Positions 1 to 9,606 are shown, numbered from the stretch's first letter. The stretch is DNA of 64,000 nt from Brevibacillus laterosporus (GCF_030489605.1 NZ_JAUKFY010000003.1:353893-417892); one strand, 5' to 3'. Numbers and translations: made by a program. The notes: a model not told the origin generated them from the letters alone.

Positions 1-20
1 AATCGTAATCTGCACTTCTC

Positions 21-254
21 CTACATTCCCTTCACATGCAATAGCACGATTTTGCCTGGTTGTTTACATTCCATGCAGGTGGCTGGGATTTCTCCTAATT
101 CTACTTCATCTATGGAAAACGTATCTGGTGCCACATCGTGATAATTCACATAATCGTCCAGCTCCGTTTCAATATGCTCCATACAGCTCACACGGATTGG
201 ATGCTCCTCATGAAGTGGTGTTTCTTTTCCTTGAATCACGATTGTTTTAGCCAT
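21..254 (-). CDS. yyzF: CxxH/CxxC small protein (YyzF-like)
   Basis: A 77-residue protein with a CMEH motif at residues 24-27 and a CMEC motif at 60-63, separated by an acidic stretch. This spacing and the surrounding VSCxEHIExxLDDYV pattern match the CxxH/CxxC small-protein family known beside htrA/walJ in Bacillus (B. subtilis YyzF). The four Cys/His residues probably bind a metal, but no function is known. It lies downstream of the wal-htrA block on the same strand, the usual place for this family, although an accessory stretch now separates the two. A GGGGGT-like ribosome site sits about 11 nt before the ATG. Confidence 0.7.
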   Translation of the reverse strand: MAKTIVIQGKETPLHEEHPIRVSCMEHIETELDDYVNYHDVAPDTFSIDEVELGEIPATCMECKQPGKIVLLHVKGM

Positions 255-614
255 GATGTGATATACCCCCGCTTTATAGTAAGTCGTCTCTCATAATCAG
301 CTATGAGATCGGTTTTAGATTCATGCTCAGATTGCTTGATTTTCTCACTCTCCTAGTCTACCCCAGATAAGCAATGAATCAAAGGTGGATGAGCATAAAA
401 AGACAGCTCTTTCATAAGCCGTCCCAAAAGCAAGATAAAATTGAGTCTTTTTTAATCGATTATTTTCAATTTAAACAACTGCTAGCCAAACACAAATTTA
501 CTGCCTTACTGACAGCCAGACACAAAAAGAGCCGGTTTTCACCATGTAAGGATGCAACCAGCTTTCTGTCTAGCTCAAAATCTCCATCGTCTTTCATATC
601 TATGATCATTCTAA
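255..614. other. Non-coding gap of about 360 bp
   Basis: Between the yyzF-like gene and the remains of the DUF4288 gene I see no supported gene, RNA or clear terminator. A 95-codon plus-strand open frame crosses it, but it lacks a ribosome site, has no family character and overlaps the DUF4288 C-terminal region in antisense. I treat it as chance. Confidence 0.4.
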
Positions 615-1032
615 TTATTGTTCTTCCTCTTCATCTAAAGCCTCAGGGTAGTATCTTTTAATAATGTCATTGGTAGTTTCTTTACTAGTTGCGTGTATAA
701 ATCTTGAGTAAACCTCTACCCCGGTTGTTAACTCTGAATCGTTAAGCTCAAATGCGCGGAGTGTTTACAAATTGATCCTTAACTTGTTCACCGTAGTAAT
801 TTAGATATTCATGTTCAGCCTTTTTTGCATATTCTTCTGCCAATTTGCAAGCCTGTTCAGTATCTGTAGCTTTCACTATTATGATGCTTTCCTCCAAAAG
901 TTTATTATCCTTGCTTACGTAATAATCGGCATTTATTTTATCGGGAAGTGGAGAGCCTGAATGGATAGATTCAAATAGAACCTTTACTGAATACCATTTC
1001 ATTCTGCATTCATTCGATATAGCATTTTCCAT
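615..1032 (-). pseudogene. Frameshifted DUF4288 gene
   Basis: The first frame begins at an ATG at 1032 preceded by AAAGGAGAG and reads WYSVKVLFESIHSG and EEYAKKAEHEYLNYYGE before stopping at 748. The next frame resumes at about 760 with LRAFELNDSELTTGVEVYSRF and ends in an acidic tail at 615. Together the two pieces give one continuous DUF4288-type domain of about 138 residues. The break falls in an ACTCCGC context. A 2-nt loss from a CTCT run, or one extra base, would explain it. DUF4288 proteins have no established biochemical role. The C-terminal half has no start of its own, so the gene is probably inactive unless frameshifting occurs or the base call is wrong. Confidence 0.8.
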
Positions 1033-1247
1033 ACAAATCTCTCCTTTCATCAATTACGACTTTTAGGTATGTTAACGAAAAGCTACCCCTGAAGTGGGTT
1101 CAAGTAAGCCCATTATTACTTATCGAATTGATCACCTGATGTAACCGTTTTTTGAGTTTGGAATAGATCATCATTTCATTTGTCTTGCGTTAATGTTAGA
1201 ATATTGATGTAATTATCTCACTTTTATAGGTAAGGAGGAAATACCCG

Positions 1248-1313
1248 ATGAAAAAGAGATCGATTAAATATTTATCTTTTGGTATTGGGTATTCTACCGC
1301 TGTTTTTTTCTAG
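1248..1313 (+). pseudogene. 21-codon ORF, probable gene fragment
   Basis: A strong TAAGGAGG ribosome site lies 8 nt before an ATG that opens only 21 codons. The peptide starts with a basic stretch (MKKRSIKY) and turns hydrophobic (LSFGIGYSTAVFF), like the start of a signal peptide or membrane segment, and then stops at a TAG. The good initiation signal with an abrupt end suggests the 5' remnant of a secreted or lipoprotein gene. A leader peptide for ridA, 113 nt downstream, is an alternative. Confidence 0.35.
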
Positions 1314-1426
1314 AATTGATTATTGACGGGATAAGTCTGTCTAAAATCAAGAAAGACTAAAAAACAGTGAAAATATATGACATATCCATAAGTTATATTT
1401 TTTCTATTTAAAAGGAGACTTTTACA

Positions 1427-1822
1427 ATGAATAATCAAGTAATTAAAAGATATAACCCAGAAAATATAGCGAAACCTGTCGGGAACTATAGTCATGTAAC
1501 AAAGATAAGCAGAAATGCTGAAATGTATGTATTTTCTGGTCAAATTGGTATAGATCAAAACAATACTATACCCACAGATTTTAATCAACAAGTAACAAAT
1601 ACAATGAATAATATCGTTAAAATCCTTTCTTCTCAAAATTTGACTCCTGATCATGTCATTAAGGTTAATATTTGGGCCACGGAAGAAATTGATTGGGAGC
1701 ATTTCGATGAGGTTTGGAATAAAGTATTCGGTGCCACGCCTCCTTCAATGACGATTGCTTACGTTAAAGGATTAGGTTTACCTGAATTAAAAATTGAACT
1801 AGATGTTTGGGCAGCAGGTTGA
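1427..1822 (+). CDS. RidA-family protein
   Basis: 131 residues spanning the complete RidA/YjgF fold: N-terminal FSGQIGID strand, central helix and C-terminal PPSMTIAYVKGL...KIELDVWAAG. Archetypal RidA proteins hydrolyse reactive enamine/imine intermediates using an arginine (Arg105 in E. coli) in a PARS motif. By eye that position is Ser107 here, so this is probably one of the non-archetypal Rid subfamilies whose substrates are unknown. An AAAAGGAGA ribosome site precedes the ATG. It is a single-gene unit ending in a strong hairpin. Its base composition is more AT-rich than the neighbouring core genes, and it sits with broken genes, suggesting an accessory insertion. Confidence 0.8.
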   Translation: MNNQVIKRYNPENIAKPVGNYSHVTKISRNAEMYVFSGQIGIDQNNTIPTDFNQQVTNTMNNIVKILSSQNLTPDHVIKVNIWATEEIDWEHFDEVWNKVFGATPPSMTIAYVKGLGLPELKIELDVWAAG

Positions 1823-1893
1823 TTTTAGTAACTCTAAAAAAGGCTGTCTTCATAGCCATCAAGTTAAGACCTTAATATAAAAAGATAAAAAAT

Positions 1894-1940
1894 GACCATC
1901 CTTATTCAGTGTAAATCTGAAAATGAAGGATGGTCTTTGC
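1894..1940 (+). terminator. Terminator after ridA-like gene
   Basis: GACCATCCTT (1894-1903) pairs perfectly with AAGGATGGTC (1926-1935), followed by a T-rich TTTGCTTTG tail. Confidence 0.75.
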
Positions 1941-2008
1941 TTTGTTGTCCTAATTCTCTCCTCAAAAAATCGATTGGAGAAAAAGCATAGTATCTTTCTC
2001 GTATAAAA

Positions 2009-2105
2009 TTTAATACGCCCGTGTATTAAATGCCAAGCCCGAGTAATTATCCATCATCGATGCTTGTATTGGAATGAGCGAGAAATTACCTGATGGGGCT
2101 TTTTT
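2009..2105 (+). other. Palindrome and structured hairpin in the ridA-htrA gap
   Basis: The 420-bp gap between ridA and htrA contains a perfect palindrome, TTTAATAC (2009-2016) with GTATTAAA (2023-2030). It is followed by a longer fold in which AAGCCC (2035-2040) pairs with GGGCTT (2096-2101) and GTAATT (2043-2048) with AATTAC (2084-2089), then a run of six T. It looks like an operator followed by a short RNA that ends in its own terminator, but I do not recognise an RNA family. Confidence 0.3.
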
Positions 2106-2189
2106 GTACATGCTAAAATTTATGCTGGCAAGTAAAAATGCACTGGTTTTCTCATTCCCAGCTTTTCCTTTTCACCAGCTTGATGACGA

Positions 2190-2228
2190 GGGAGACCGCC
2201 AGCAAACATGACTTGCTGACGGTCTCCC
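2190..2228 (-). terminator. Hairpin downstream of htrA
   Basis: GGGAGACCGCCAGCAA (2190-2205) and TTGCTGACGGTCTCCC (2213-2228) form a 16-bp stem with one mismatch, starting 16 nt after the htrA stop. The following bases are not U-rich, so it may act mainly as a 3' stabiliser. Confidence 0.55.
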
Positions 2229-2243
2229 TTGTTACCCTATTAT

Positions 2244-3518
2244 TTACGGAAATATCGGTTGCAGCTGTTCCTGACCCTGCTGCGGTTTTTCCCCGAGTGT
2301 TACTTTAACCACTTTTTTAAATCCATCCCGATACAGAGTGATCGATACGGTTTCACCTGCTTTTTTGTTCAGGGTGAAGTATTTCAATAGCTGTGCACTG
2401 CTATTAATCGGAGTATCGTCTAATTGGGTGATGACATCGTATTGTTTCAAGCCGCCCTTAGATGCTGGAGAGAAGCTTCCTACGTCCATAGCAACTACAC
2501 CTGTTTTCACTTCGTTTGGTAAATTTAATACTTCCTTCCACGCATATTTTGGTACGTCTGTTAGGTCGCGCGGTGTTACGCCAAGGTAGGCACGTTTCAG
2601 ATAGCCGTCCTGCATTAAGCGTGGAATGATGTTTTTCACATCGTTAATAGGGATCGCAAATCCAAGACCTTCTACGCCTTCACGAGAGATTTTCAAGGTA
2701 TTAATCCCGATTACTTGGCCATAGATGTTGACCAGAGCCCCGCCGCTGTTTCCTGGGTTAATGGCTGCGTCTGTTTGGATAACGTCCAGCTCCCAATCTA
2801 CAACGCCGTCATCATTTACGTCTGTCGGCATGGAGCGGCTTTTCGAACTGATAATTCCTTGTGTAACAGTACGAGAGAAGTCTAGACCTAACGGGTTACC
2901 GATCGCAATGGTTGGTTCCCCTACTTTTAACGTGCTGGAATCACCTAGCTCGGCAACCTTCGTTACCTTTGATCCATCTATTTCTAACACGGCCAAATCG
3001 TTGTATGCGTCAGCTCCAAGGACTTTAGCGGTCACTTTGTCTCCGCTTGCCAGACTGACTTCAATGCTTTGCGCGCCTTGTACAACGTGATTGTTCGTGA
3101 TGATATGCGCTTTTCCATCTTTCTTTTCGAAAATAACACCAGAGCCTACACCGGCTGCGACGTTACCTGTTTGTCTGGTCCAGAGGTTAGCTACACGTTT
3201 GATATTGGTGATTCCGACCACAGCATCCTCTGTTTTTTCCACTGCGCTTGTGATCGCTGTTTCCACGTTCACACTTACAGGCTGGTTGGTTTTCGCAGAG
3301 ATCGTCGATGCTGTCACGGCTGCTTGATTAGCATCTGCTCCATTTTTCAAAGGCAGATTCAGATAACCTGTCTTGGAAATGGCTGGCGTAAGCATAAGTA
3401 CGACCAAACCTCCAATGACGGCTGATGCGACAGAGGTCACGATATATTTGCCCATGCCGGAACGGCTGGCTTTTTTCTTTGGCTCCATTTCAAAAAAATC
3501 ATTATCGTAATAACCCAT
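2244..3518 (-). CDS. htrA: HtrA-like membrane-anchored serine protease
   Basis: Serine protease of the S1C (DegP/HtrA) family, which degrades or refolds damaged exported proteins at the outer face of the membrane. Starting at the ATG at 3518 (AAAGGAG 9 nt upstream; the open frame extends 31 codons further without a ribosome site) gives 424 residues. Order: short cytoplasmic end, one membrane segment at about 25-46, protease domain with His144 (TNNHVV), Asp174 (YNDLAVL) and Ser258 (GNSGGAL), and one PDZ domain at about 315-410. All three catalytic residues are intact. It lies downstream of walJ as in Bacillus htrC/yyxA, but is separated from it by a convergent small gene. Confidence 0.93.
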   Translation of the reverse strand: MGYYDNDFFEMEPKKKASRSGMGKYIVTSVASAVIGGLVVLMLTPAISKTGYLNLPLKNGADANQAAVTASTISAKTNQPVSVNVETAITSAVEKTEDAVVGITNIKRVANLWTRQTGNVAAGVGSGVIFEKKDGKAHIITNNHVVQGAQSIEVSLASGDKVTAKVLGADAYNDLAVLEIDGSKVTKVAELGDSSTLKVGEPTIAIGNPLGLDFSRTVTQGIISSKSRSMPTDVNDDGVVDWELDVIQTDAAINPGNSGGALVNIYGQVIGINTLKISREGVEGLGFAIPINDVKNIIPRLMQDGYLKRAYLGVTPRDLTDVPKYAWKEVLNLPNEVKTGVVAMDVGSFSPASKGGLKQYDVITQLDDTPINSSAQLLKYFTLNKKAGETVSITLYRDGFKKVVKVTLGEKPQQGQEQLQPIFP

Positions 3519-3766
3519 AACAATTACTCCTTTCGTTCTAGCAGGAATAAAAGATATTTTTGTAATAAAGAGCTCACATATTCTTGCTGTAGTAACAGTA
3601 TACGCAGGCATTGAGGCAAATTAACGTTAGAAATATGGAAAGGTTGTGGAATGAAACTCGTCCATTCGCATAAGATGAACAGGAAGCGTCAAGAATGGTG
3701 TTATGAATTCATATACAAGGCTTCCCTACCGGCACTAAACTGATAAAAAGAAAGGACGTGCTTCAC

Positions 3767-4081
3767 ATGAAACAGCCCTTTTCTCCCTTAAACCAGCTAG
3801 ACATTTTGGCCAAGCTTAGCGATCTGCGAAACGTCGATTACCATAATACGTTGGTGCTTCATGCCATTATTGAGTTATTGACCGAAAAAGGACTTCTTAA
3901 TCATGAAGAGGTAACTGCTAAAGTCCAGCAATTAGACAGTCACATGAATACACAGATCATGGAAAAAACCTGTCCAAAAGGATTGGAAACCATGCAAAAA
4001 AGTCATGTCCATGCAGCCGTTAATTTTCAAGCTGCCCCAAAAGCTCCTAACGGAAGCTATGTGCCGACCAAACCACAATAA
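3767..4081 (+). CDS. Hypothetical 104-residue protein
   Basis: I do not recognise a family. The start at 3767 is chosen because AAAGGA ends 10 nt upstream; a GTG at 3758 is too close to that site. The first half is helical (LDILAKLSDLRNVDYHNTL, then an IIELLTEKGLL stretch) and the C-terminal third is Pro/Ala-rich and probably disordered. No signal peptide or membrane segment is visible. The gene is convergent with walJ, whose stop is 22 nt away, and divergent from htrA, so it is a single gene on the strand opposite to the wal-htrA block. Confidence 0.6.
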   Translation: MKQPFSPLNQLDILAKLSDLRNVDYHNTLVLHAIIELLTEKGLLNHEEVTAKVQQLDSHMNTQIMEKTCPKGLETMQKSHVHAAVNFQAAPKAPNGSYVPTKPQ

Positions 4082-4103
4082 ATCCAGGAGACTAACGATA
4101 TTT

Positions 4104-4892
4104 CTACAGCACTTCCATCCTCGTCGGACGATGCGGATAGGTTTCCCGCAAGTGCACATCATTTCCTACATGCAGGCCTTTTTCTTCCAAAATATTTTTT
4201 ACCGTAAGCTTTGCCAGGTCCATCATATTGTTTTCTTTGCTTAAATGCGCCAGGAATACACGCTCTGCCCGCCCGCCAAGAATATCTGTCAAAGCTTCGC
4301 CTGCCATTTCATTGGAAAGATGACCAACATCGCTTAAAATTCTGCGCTTAATGCTCCAAGGATATTGCGACATGCGTAGCATATCCACATCGTGATTTGC
4401 TTCAAAAATGTAGGCATCTGCTCCGCGAATAACTTCCTTGATTCGGTCACTTACATAGCCTAGGTCGGTAGCGATACTCAGCTTTTTATTATCTGCATGC
4501 ATACAAAAGCCCATTGGCTCGACAGCATCGTGGGAGATTCCAAATGATTCAACCGTGATATCACCGAATTCCATCGTTTGGCCCACCTCAAAGAGTTGCT
4601 TCTGTCCCTCAGGGATCGTTCCTATAAGCTTGTCCAGCTCACCCCAGGTTTTTTGTGTAGTATAAATCGGGATGCCATAGCGCCTCGCCATGACACCCAC
4701 ACCTTTGATATGGTCGGAATGCTCGTGTGTTACTAGAATTGCCTGTAAATCACTTGGCTTTACGCCAACCTCCTCTAAACACGCCTCCGCTTGTTTCCCC
4801 GTAAGACCGACGTCGATCAATAAAGAAGTACGCTCTGTTCCTACATAAATCGAATTCCCTGTACTTCCACTGGCTAAAACACTAAATTGCAA
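4104..4892 (-). CDS. walJ: WalJ (YycJ) metallo-beta-lactamase-fold hydrolase
   Basis: 262 residues beginning with the strand-forming FSVLASGSTGNSIYVG motif of this family and carrying the metal-binding HEHSDH motif at residues 56-61, then further metal ligands in GISHD and FEANHD. YycJ proteins are MBL-fold nucleases linked to DNA mismatch repair and to coordination of replication with cell division. The gene follows walI by 18 nt and ends the walRKHIJ operon. Confidence 0.92.
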   Translation of the reverse strand: MQFSVLASGSTGNSIYVGTERTSLLIDVGLTGKQAEACLEEVGVKPSDLQAILVTHEHSDHIKGVGVMARRYGIPIYTTQKTWGELDKLIGTIPEGQKQLFEVGQTMEFGDITVESFGISHDAVEPMGFCMHADNKKLSIATDLGYVSDRIKEVIRGADAYIFEANHDVDMLRMSQYPWSIKRRILSDVGHLSNEMAGEALTDILGGRAERVFLAHLSKENNMMDLAKLTVKNILEEKGLHVGNDVHLRETYPHRPTRMEVL

Positions 4893-4910
4893 CAGATATC
4901 CCTCTTTCCT

Positions 4911-5693
4911 CTATTCGGCCATTCCCTTTTTATCTAGTGGCCGCTCCATCGTCCCAGTAAATCCATTCATATATTCAACCTTATTGCCATGCTGAAAACG
5001 CCACACAGGCGCTAATACCTGTATCTCAGCGTCATATTTAAACCCATAATAGCCGAGCGAGATGCTATCAATGCTTTCTCCGCTCTTAATCACTTCCTTT
5101 TCGATCAGAGAGCGCAGAGCTGTGTAAGCCGTAATGATTTTCCGACCTGAGCCTTGATTTTTCACCAGTAAGTAAGTCTGCTTATACCCTCTGATAAATC
5201 CATCAGCAATGTGCAGCTCTAGCGGTGCGACGAACATCGGCAGCCCATCATGCATCTGCCAATAAATTGGTGCAGATAAAGTCCAGTTGACATCCTCTTT
5301 ATACTGATCTGCGAATTTAATCGTGTTGTACAGTTGATGCAAGACATCCTTTGGGCTTTTAAAATCTCGCAGGGGGATTGGCTTTTCAAGGCGTGATTCT
5401 AGCACAGTATTGTCTACCGCTACCTGCTGGTCTGCCATCTCCTCCTGTTCAAAGGTAGCAGAGGTCACATACTCCACATACAGATAGTTTAATAGAGGTG
5501 TTTCCTGTGGAATATCCATCTTAATCGCGATATTTTGCTCTGATAAATAGTTTTCAATCTCCCATTGCGTGCTTTGGGCAGATTCTGACTCTACGCCATG
5601 CTGCAATTTTGATAGGTACACTTGATAGCCAAGAAACAAATTAAGCGTCAGGAAGGCAAGAATCAGAATGGTTTTCGTCCTACTCCAGTCCAC
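4911..5693 (-). CDS. walI: WalI (YycI), regulator of WalK
   Basis: 260 residues: a very short cytoplasmic end, one N-terminal membrane helix (TILILAFLTLNLFLGYQVY) and an extracellular domain of the YycI family. With WalH it forms a membrane complex that modulates WalK activity. The GTG at 5693 is used as start because AGGAGGG lies 7 nt upstream; it overlaps the walH 3' end by 14 nt, indicating translational coupling. Confidence 0.88.
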   Translation of the reverse strand: MDWSRTKTILILAFLTLNLFLGYQVYLSKLQHGVESESAQSTQWEIENYLSEQNIAIKMDIPQETPLLNYLYVEYVTSATFEQEEMADQQVAVDNTVLESRLEKPIPLRDFKSPKDVLHQLYNTIKFADQYKEDVNWTLSAPIYWQMHDGLPMFVAPLELHIADGFIRGYKQTYLLVKNQGSGRKIITAYTALRSLIEKEVIKSGESIDSISLGYYGFKYDAEIQVLAPVWRFQHGNKVEYMNGFTGTMERPLDKKGMAE

Positions 5694-7065
5694 TCACTTT
5701 CCCTCCTTTTGGCACGGCACTGCGAACATCAATGATTTTATTATACACGCCCTCCAACTGCACCACCCAAGCTGGGGTTAATTGCATGTAGCCCTTTTGT
5801 TCTATCAATTGATAGGCCAAATATATGTTACTGATTTTTTCCGTATCGATTTTATTCTCTTGTAAATAGGTAATCAGATCAGCACCAGAAGCAACATTCA
5901 CTTCCTTATAGCCAAAGAACGTATCTAAATCGATCAACGATCTTCTCATGGATTGAACCTGTCCTTTGTCCATATTAAGTTGGATATTATCAATTAATTT
6001 AGAGTCCTGGCTGATGATCGGGAAAGCGCCCAGATATTGACGGAAAACGATTTGAGCGCTGCCCTCTGTGCGTTGCTCCATTGACCGCAAGCGAAATTCA
6101 TCAATCCATCCCATGTGCTGATTTATAAAAGAAACGCTCTCCTGAAGCTGTTCATAGGCAGTCATTTGCGTATCGCCAGCTTGCCAAACAGGTGTGGTGA
6201 GTGTCATTAAATGTTGCCCATTACGCACCTGAACAGATCGAGTACCATCCGTATAAATATTCGTACCATCTCTCTCTACAATTTGTCTGACCAAGCCCGG
6301 ATCCAGAAAATAGCTCTCCAGCAGTTGCTTGCGTGAAATTGGCAGGTAGTTGTAATTATACATGCTCATAACACTCGGCTTTTTTGGTAAATAATAAACG
6401 CTCCAGAAGGATTGCTTATTTTGAACAATATACGGCGATCTTTGCGGGTCCTTATATGTTTTTAGAATCTGCTCCGGTAAATTTTTACCAAACAACAGAT
6501 AAGAATTGCGTAAGTCTTTCGGGCTTACGGCTGTTTTAGCACGAAAGCTCTGGTGATCCTTCGTTGACAAAAATAGAGCATACACCGTATCATCCGCTTC
6601 CTCATAATACAGCCAGACTCTGTCTATTTCTGTTAAACGCTGATCAACGTCACGCAATGTCAGCACCTGCTCCATAACGGAAATGGGGATGAGCGAGTTA
6701 TATTGCAGCTCTAATCCCAGCTTTTTGCGAGTCAAGCTATCCCACTTTTCTTCCGTCATAGGGTAATAGCTAAATTCATTAAAGTACCAATTCTGCACCT
6801 GTCCCATCAGGATTCGATACACATCATCACTGGAGTTTGCTTTGGTATGACGATCTTCGCCATAATGAAAAAGAATAGCATCGGGGACCACAAAATCCTT
6901 AGCCTGCTTAGATGCCCCCTGTTTGTCGGCAGGGACGAATGTGGCAGGTGATATAAATTCTAGCTGAGGCTGATTGTTGAGAAGAAGAGAAGTCAAAATC
7001 AGACTGAGCAGTACCAATACCACAAGCACGACAGACTTTATATTCTCCATCCGCTCTCTGCTCAA
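5680..7065 (-). CDS. walH: WalH (YycH), regulator of WalK
   Basis: 461 residues, one N-terminal membrane helix (SVVLVVLVLLSLILTSLLL) followed by a large extracellular YycH domain. It partners WalI in controlling the WalK sensor kinase. The track start is a TTG whose last two bases overlap the walK stop codon (TTGA). An ATG five codons in is an alternative. GGAGAGG inside the end of walK serves as ribosome site, so the two genes are tightly coupled. Confidence 0.88.
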   Translation of the reverse strand: MSRERMENIKSVVLVVLVLLSLILTSLLLNNQPQLEFISPATFVPADKQGASKQAKDFVVPDAILFHYGEDRHTKANSSDDVYRILMGQVQNWYFNEFSYYPMTEEKWDSLTRKKLGLELQYNSLIPISVMEQVLTLRDVDQRLTEIDRVWLYYEEADDTVYALFLSTKDHQSFRAKTAVSPKDLRNSYLLFGKNLPEQILKTYKDPQRSPYIVQNKQSFWSVYYLPKKPSVMSMYNYNYLPISRKQLLESYFLDPGLVRQIVERDGTNIYTDGTRSVQVRNGQHLMTLTTPVWQAGDTQMTAYEQLQESVSFINQHMGWIDEFRLRSMEQRTEGSAQIVFRQYLGAFPIISQDSKLIDNIQLNMDKGQVQSMRRSLIDLDTFFGYKEVNVASGADLITYLQENKIDTEKISNIYLAYQLIEQKGYMQLTPAWVVQLEGVYNKIIDVRSAVPKGGKVSGLE

Positions 7066-8894
7066 GCTTCCTCTCCTCCTTTTGCTAACGGAATCCAGAA
7101 TGTAACGATGGTCCCTTCATTCCACTCACTCGAAATTTGTATCTCTCCACCATGCGCTTCTACCAAGTCCTTCGCGATGGCTAGTCCTAAGCCTGTGCCT
7201 CCCTGACTGCGGGACCTTGCTTTATCTACGCGATAAAAGCGTTCAAAAATAAACCGTAAATCCCGCTTGGGAATCCCGATTCCTGTATCCTTTACAGAAA
7301 TATATGCACGTTGTTGTTCGTTATCGACACGTGCCTCTACCGTTACTTCCCCGCCCTCTGGTGTATATTTGATCGCGTTAGACAACAGATTATCCAGAAC
7401 CTGAGTAATTGCATCATCGTCCATATAGACATCATCCAGACCTTCTGTATGGGATAGCGTAAGCTGGATCCCATTTTGTTCACACTGCATCGCAAAACGC
7501 TGGGTTGCGTATTGTAAAAGCTCCGTCATGCTTATTTGCTTTCGATTTAATTGAACGCCCTGCGCATCAAATCTGGTAAGCTGCAATAAATCATTGACCA
7601 GCCGAATCATCCGATCCGTCTCATTCATCGTGACACGTAAGAATTGGTTTGATAGCTCTGGCACTTCTACTGCTCCATCCATGAGTGCTTCCGTGTAGCT
7701 TTTAATGGTAGTCAGCGGAGTACGTAGTTCATGTGATACGTTAGCCACAAAATTACGGCGCTGTTGCTCTGTTCGTTCCTGCTCTGTAACATCCTGCAAC
7801 ACGGCAATAATTCCACCCTTTTTGCCGCTATCCTGTTGGAGCGGGGTAATTAAGACTCGCAGCATGATCACTTCACGATTGGATACCATCATCTCTAGAA
7901 GCAGAGGCTCCACCTCCTGAAACAAAGGCATTTCTTCCTCAGGCGGCAAGCGCAGCACATCATAGATGCTGCGTTTTTGCTCTAAAACATCTGCTTCCTT
8001 GACCTCAAGCATTTCTTCTGCTGATCGATTCATTAAAATGATCGTGCCATCCCGGTCAGTCGCAATAACACCGTCACTCATGTTTGCTAAGATTTGCGAT
8101 AGTTTTTCCCGCTCTTCCTCCTCTAGTAAAACCGCTTCTTTTAAGCGGGCTGTCATATAATTAAAGGTACTGCCAAGCTGACCAATCTCATCATCGCTGT
8201 AAATGTGCACCGATCGGTTAAAATCCCCGTTAGCTACCGCCTTGGCCTGACGAGTCATTTCCTTGACTGGCTTGGTGATGGTTTGCGCTAATAAATATCC
8301 CAACACTGCCGTTACTACTAAAGCGATAAAGGTTCCTGTAGCAAAAATATTAGTGGTTTGACGAATGGTCGTATACAGGCTCTCAATCGAGGCAACCATG
8401 TAAACAGCTCCGTAAACCACATTCCCCTTTTTGATAGGGACGGCCAGCACTTTTACTCTACCTTCCGTAACAGGATCAATACGCATTGATTCATTGCGCG
8501 TCCCAAGAAGCGCGATCGTAATTTCTTTCTGGGCAGTACGTTGCCCGATGATCGCCGGATTATCCTCAGAGGTGCTAATCACCGTTCCGTTCGCATCGAC
8601 TACCTGTACATGCGCCTCCTTAAAGGACATATTACGAATCAGATTATCTATATCGGTTTTGACATCCTGTCCGTTATGGTCATCAGGACTGCGCGGCTGG
8701 CTAAAATATTTCTCTAATAGAGTAGACAATAGGGTAGCCTGGCCGTTTAAGCCTTCTGAAAAGTTGTTGGTATAGTACTTTTCTACTTCACGGGTAAAAT
8801 AGGCCCCAATGACCTGCATAGCCATTAATAGCAACAGCATATAGATGACGACTACCTTCCACTGAACTGTTTTGAACAGCTTCAGCTTACCCAT
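7062..8894 (-). CDS. walK: WalK (YycG) sensor histidine kinase
   Basis: 610 residues with the full WalK architecture: membrane helix at about 12-33, extracytoplasmic sensor (PDC-like) domain at 34-181, second helix at 182-204, HAMP at about 204-256, PAS at about 260-372, dimerisation/phosphoacceptor domain with His388 ([10 protein letters not shown]) and an ATPase domain with the N, G1 (DTGIGIP) and G2 (GGTGLGLAI) boxes. It phosphorylates WalR, the essential regulator of cell-wall hydrolase genes in low-GC Gram-positive bacteria. The start overlaps the walR stop by 8 nt and has GGGAGG upstream. Confidence 0.95.
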   Translation of the reverse strand: MGKLKLFKTVQWKVVVIYMLLLLMAMQVIGAYFTREVEKYYTNNFSEGLNGQATLLSTLLEKYFSQPRSPDDHNGQDVKTDIDNLIRNMSFKEAHVQVVDANGTVISTSEDNPAIIGQRTAQKEITIALLGTRNESMRIDPVTEGRVKVLAVPIKKGNVVYGAVYMVASIESLYTTIRQTTNIFATGTFIALVVTAVLGYLLAQTITKPVKEMTRQAKAVANGDFNRSVHIYSDDEIGQLGSTFNYMTARLKEAVLLEEEEREKLSQILANMSDGVIATDRDGTIILMNRSAEEMLEVKEADVLEQKRSIYDVLRLPPEEEMPLFQEVEPLLLEMMVSNREVIMLRVLITPLQQDSGKKGGIIAVLQDVTEQERTEQQRRNFVANVSHELRTPLTTIKSYTEALMDGAVEVPELSNQFLRVTMNETDRMIRLVNDLLQLTRFDAQGVQLNRKQISMTELLQYATQRFAMQCEQNGIQLTLSHTEGLDDVYMDDDAITQVLDNLLSNAIKYTPEGGEVTVEARVDNEQQRAYISVKDTGIGIPKRDLRFIFERFYRVDKARSRSQGGTGLGLAIAKDLVEAHGGEIQISSEWNEGTIVTFWIPLAKGGEEA

Positions 8895-9606
8895 GAAGTG
8901 ATCCTCCCGAGGAAGTCTGTTTCATGATGTAGCCTAGTCCACGTCTCGTAATGATATAAGTGGGTTGACTCGGATCATCCTCAATCTTTTCTCTAAGGCG
9001 TCTAATGGTGACATCGACTGTTCGCACATCACCGAAATAATCATAGCCCCATACCGCCTGTAGCAAATGCTCTCGTACCATAACCTGCCCTTGATGCTTT
9101 GCCAAATAGACAAGCAATTCAAACTCCCGATGGGTTAATTCGAGAGCTTCGCCTTGTTTCTTTACGGTATAAGAATGCAAGTCTATCTCTAAATCTCCAA
9201 TACGGAAAAAATGCTTGTTCTGCTCCCCATGCTTTGGTTTTTGCCTGCGTAAATGGGCTTTGACACGGGCTAATAGCTCACGTGTACCAAATGGTTTCGT
9301 TACATAATCATCGGCTCCTAATTCTAAGCCTAATACCTTATCCAATTCCGAATCCTTAGCCGTCAGCATGATGATCGGCATTTCGTATTCCTGACGAACA
9401 ATCCGACACACATCCATACCATCTCGGCCAGGCAACATAATATCTAATAAAATCAAATCAGGCTTTTCTTGATGTACCAACCGAAGAGCTTCTTCACCAT
9501 CGTATGCGCACACCACTTGATAGCCCTCTTTTTCTAAAGCAAATTTTAGTATATCAGCGATTGGTTTTTCATCATCCACTACGAGGAGTTTCGCCAATGG
9601 ATTCAC
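8887..9606 (-). CDS. walR: WalR (YycF) response regulator
   Basis: 239 residues: receiver domain with phosphoacceptor Asp55 ([10 protein letters not shown]), acidic DD at 11-12 and Lys in VTKPFG, then an OmpR/PhoB winged-helix domain ([20 protein letters not shown]). It is the first gene of the walRKHIJ operon and controls peptidoglycan autolysin genes. No WalR-type direct repeat is evident in its own short upstream region. The gene upstream on the same strand is a secreted M23 peptidase, separated from walR by a terminator. Confidence 0.95.
   Translation of the reverse strand: MNPLAKLLVVDDEKPIADILKFALEKEGYQVVCAYDGEEALRLVHQEKPDLILLDIMLPGRDGMDVCRIVRQEYEMPIIMLTAKDSELDKVLGLELGADDYVTKPFGTRELLARVKAHLRRQKPKHGEQNKHFFRIGDLEIDLHSYTVKKQGEALELTHREFELLVYLAKHQGQVMVREHLLQAVWGYDYFGDVRTVDVTIRRLREKIEDDPSQPTYIITRRGLGYIMKQTSSGGSLHG

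Noticed and set aside
374..661. 95-codon plus-strand ORF
   Set aside because: No ribosome site or family character, and it overlaps the C-terminal part of the DUF4288 gene in antisense.
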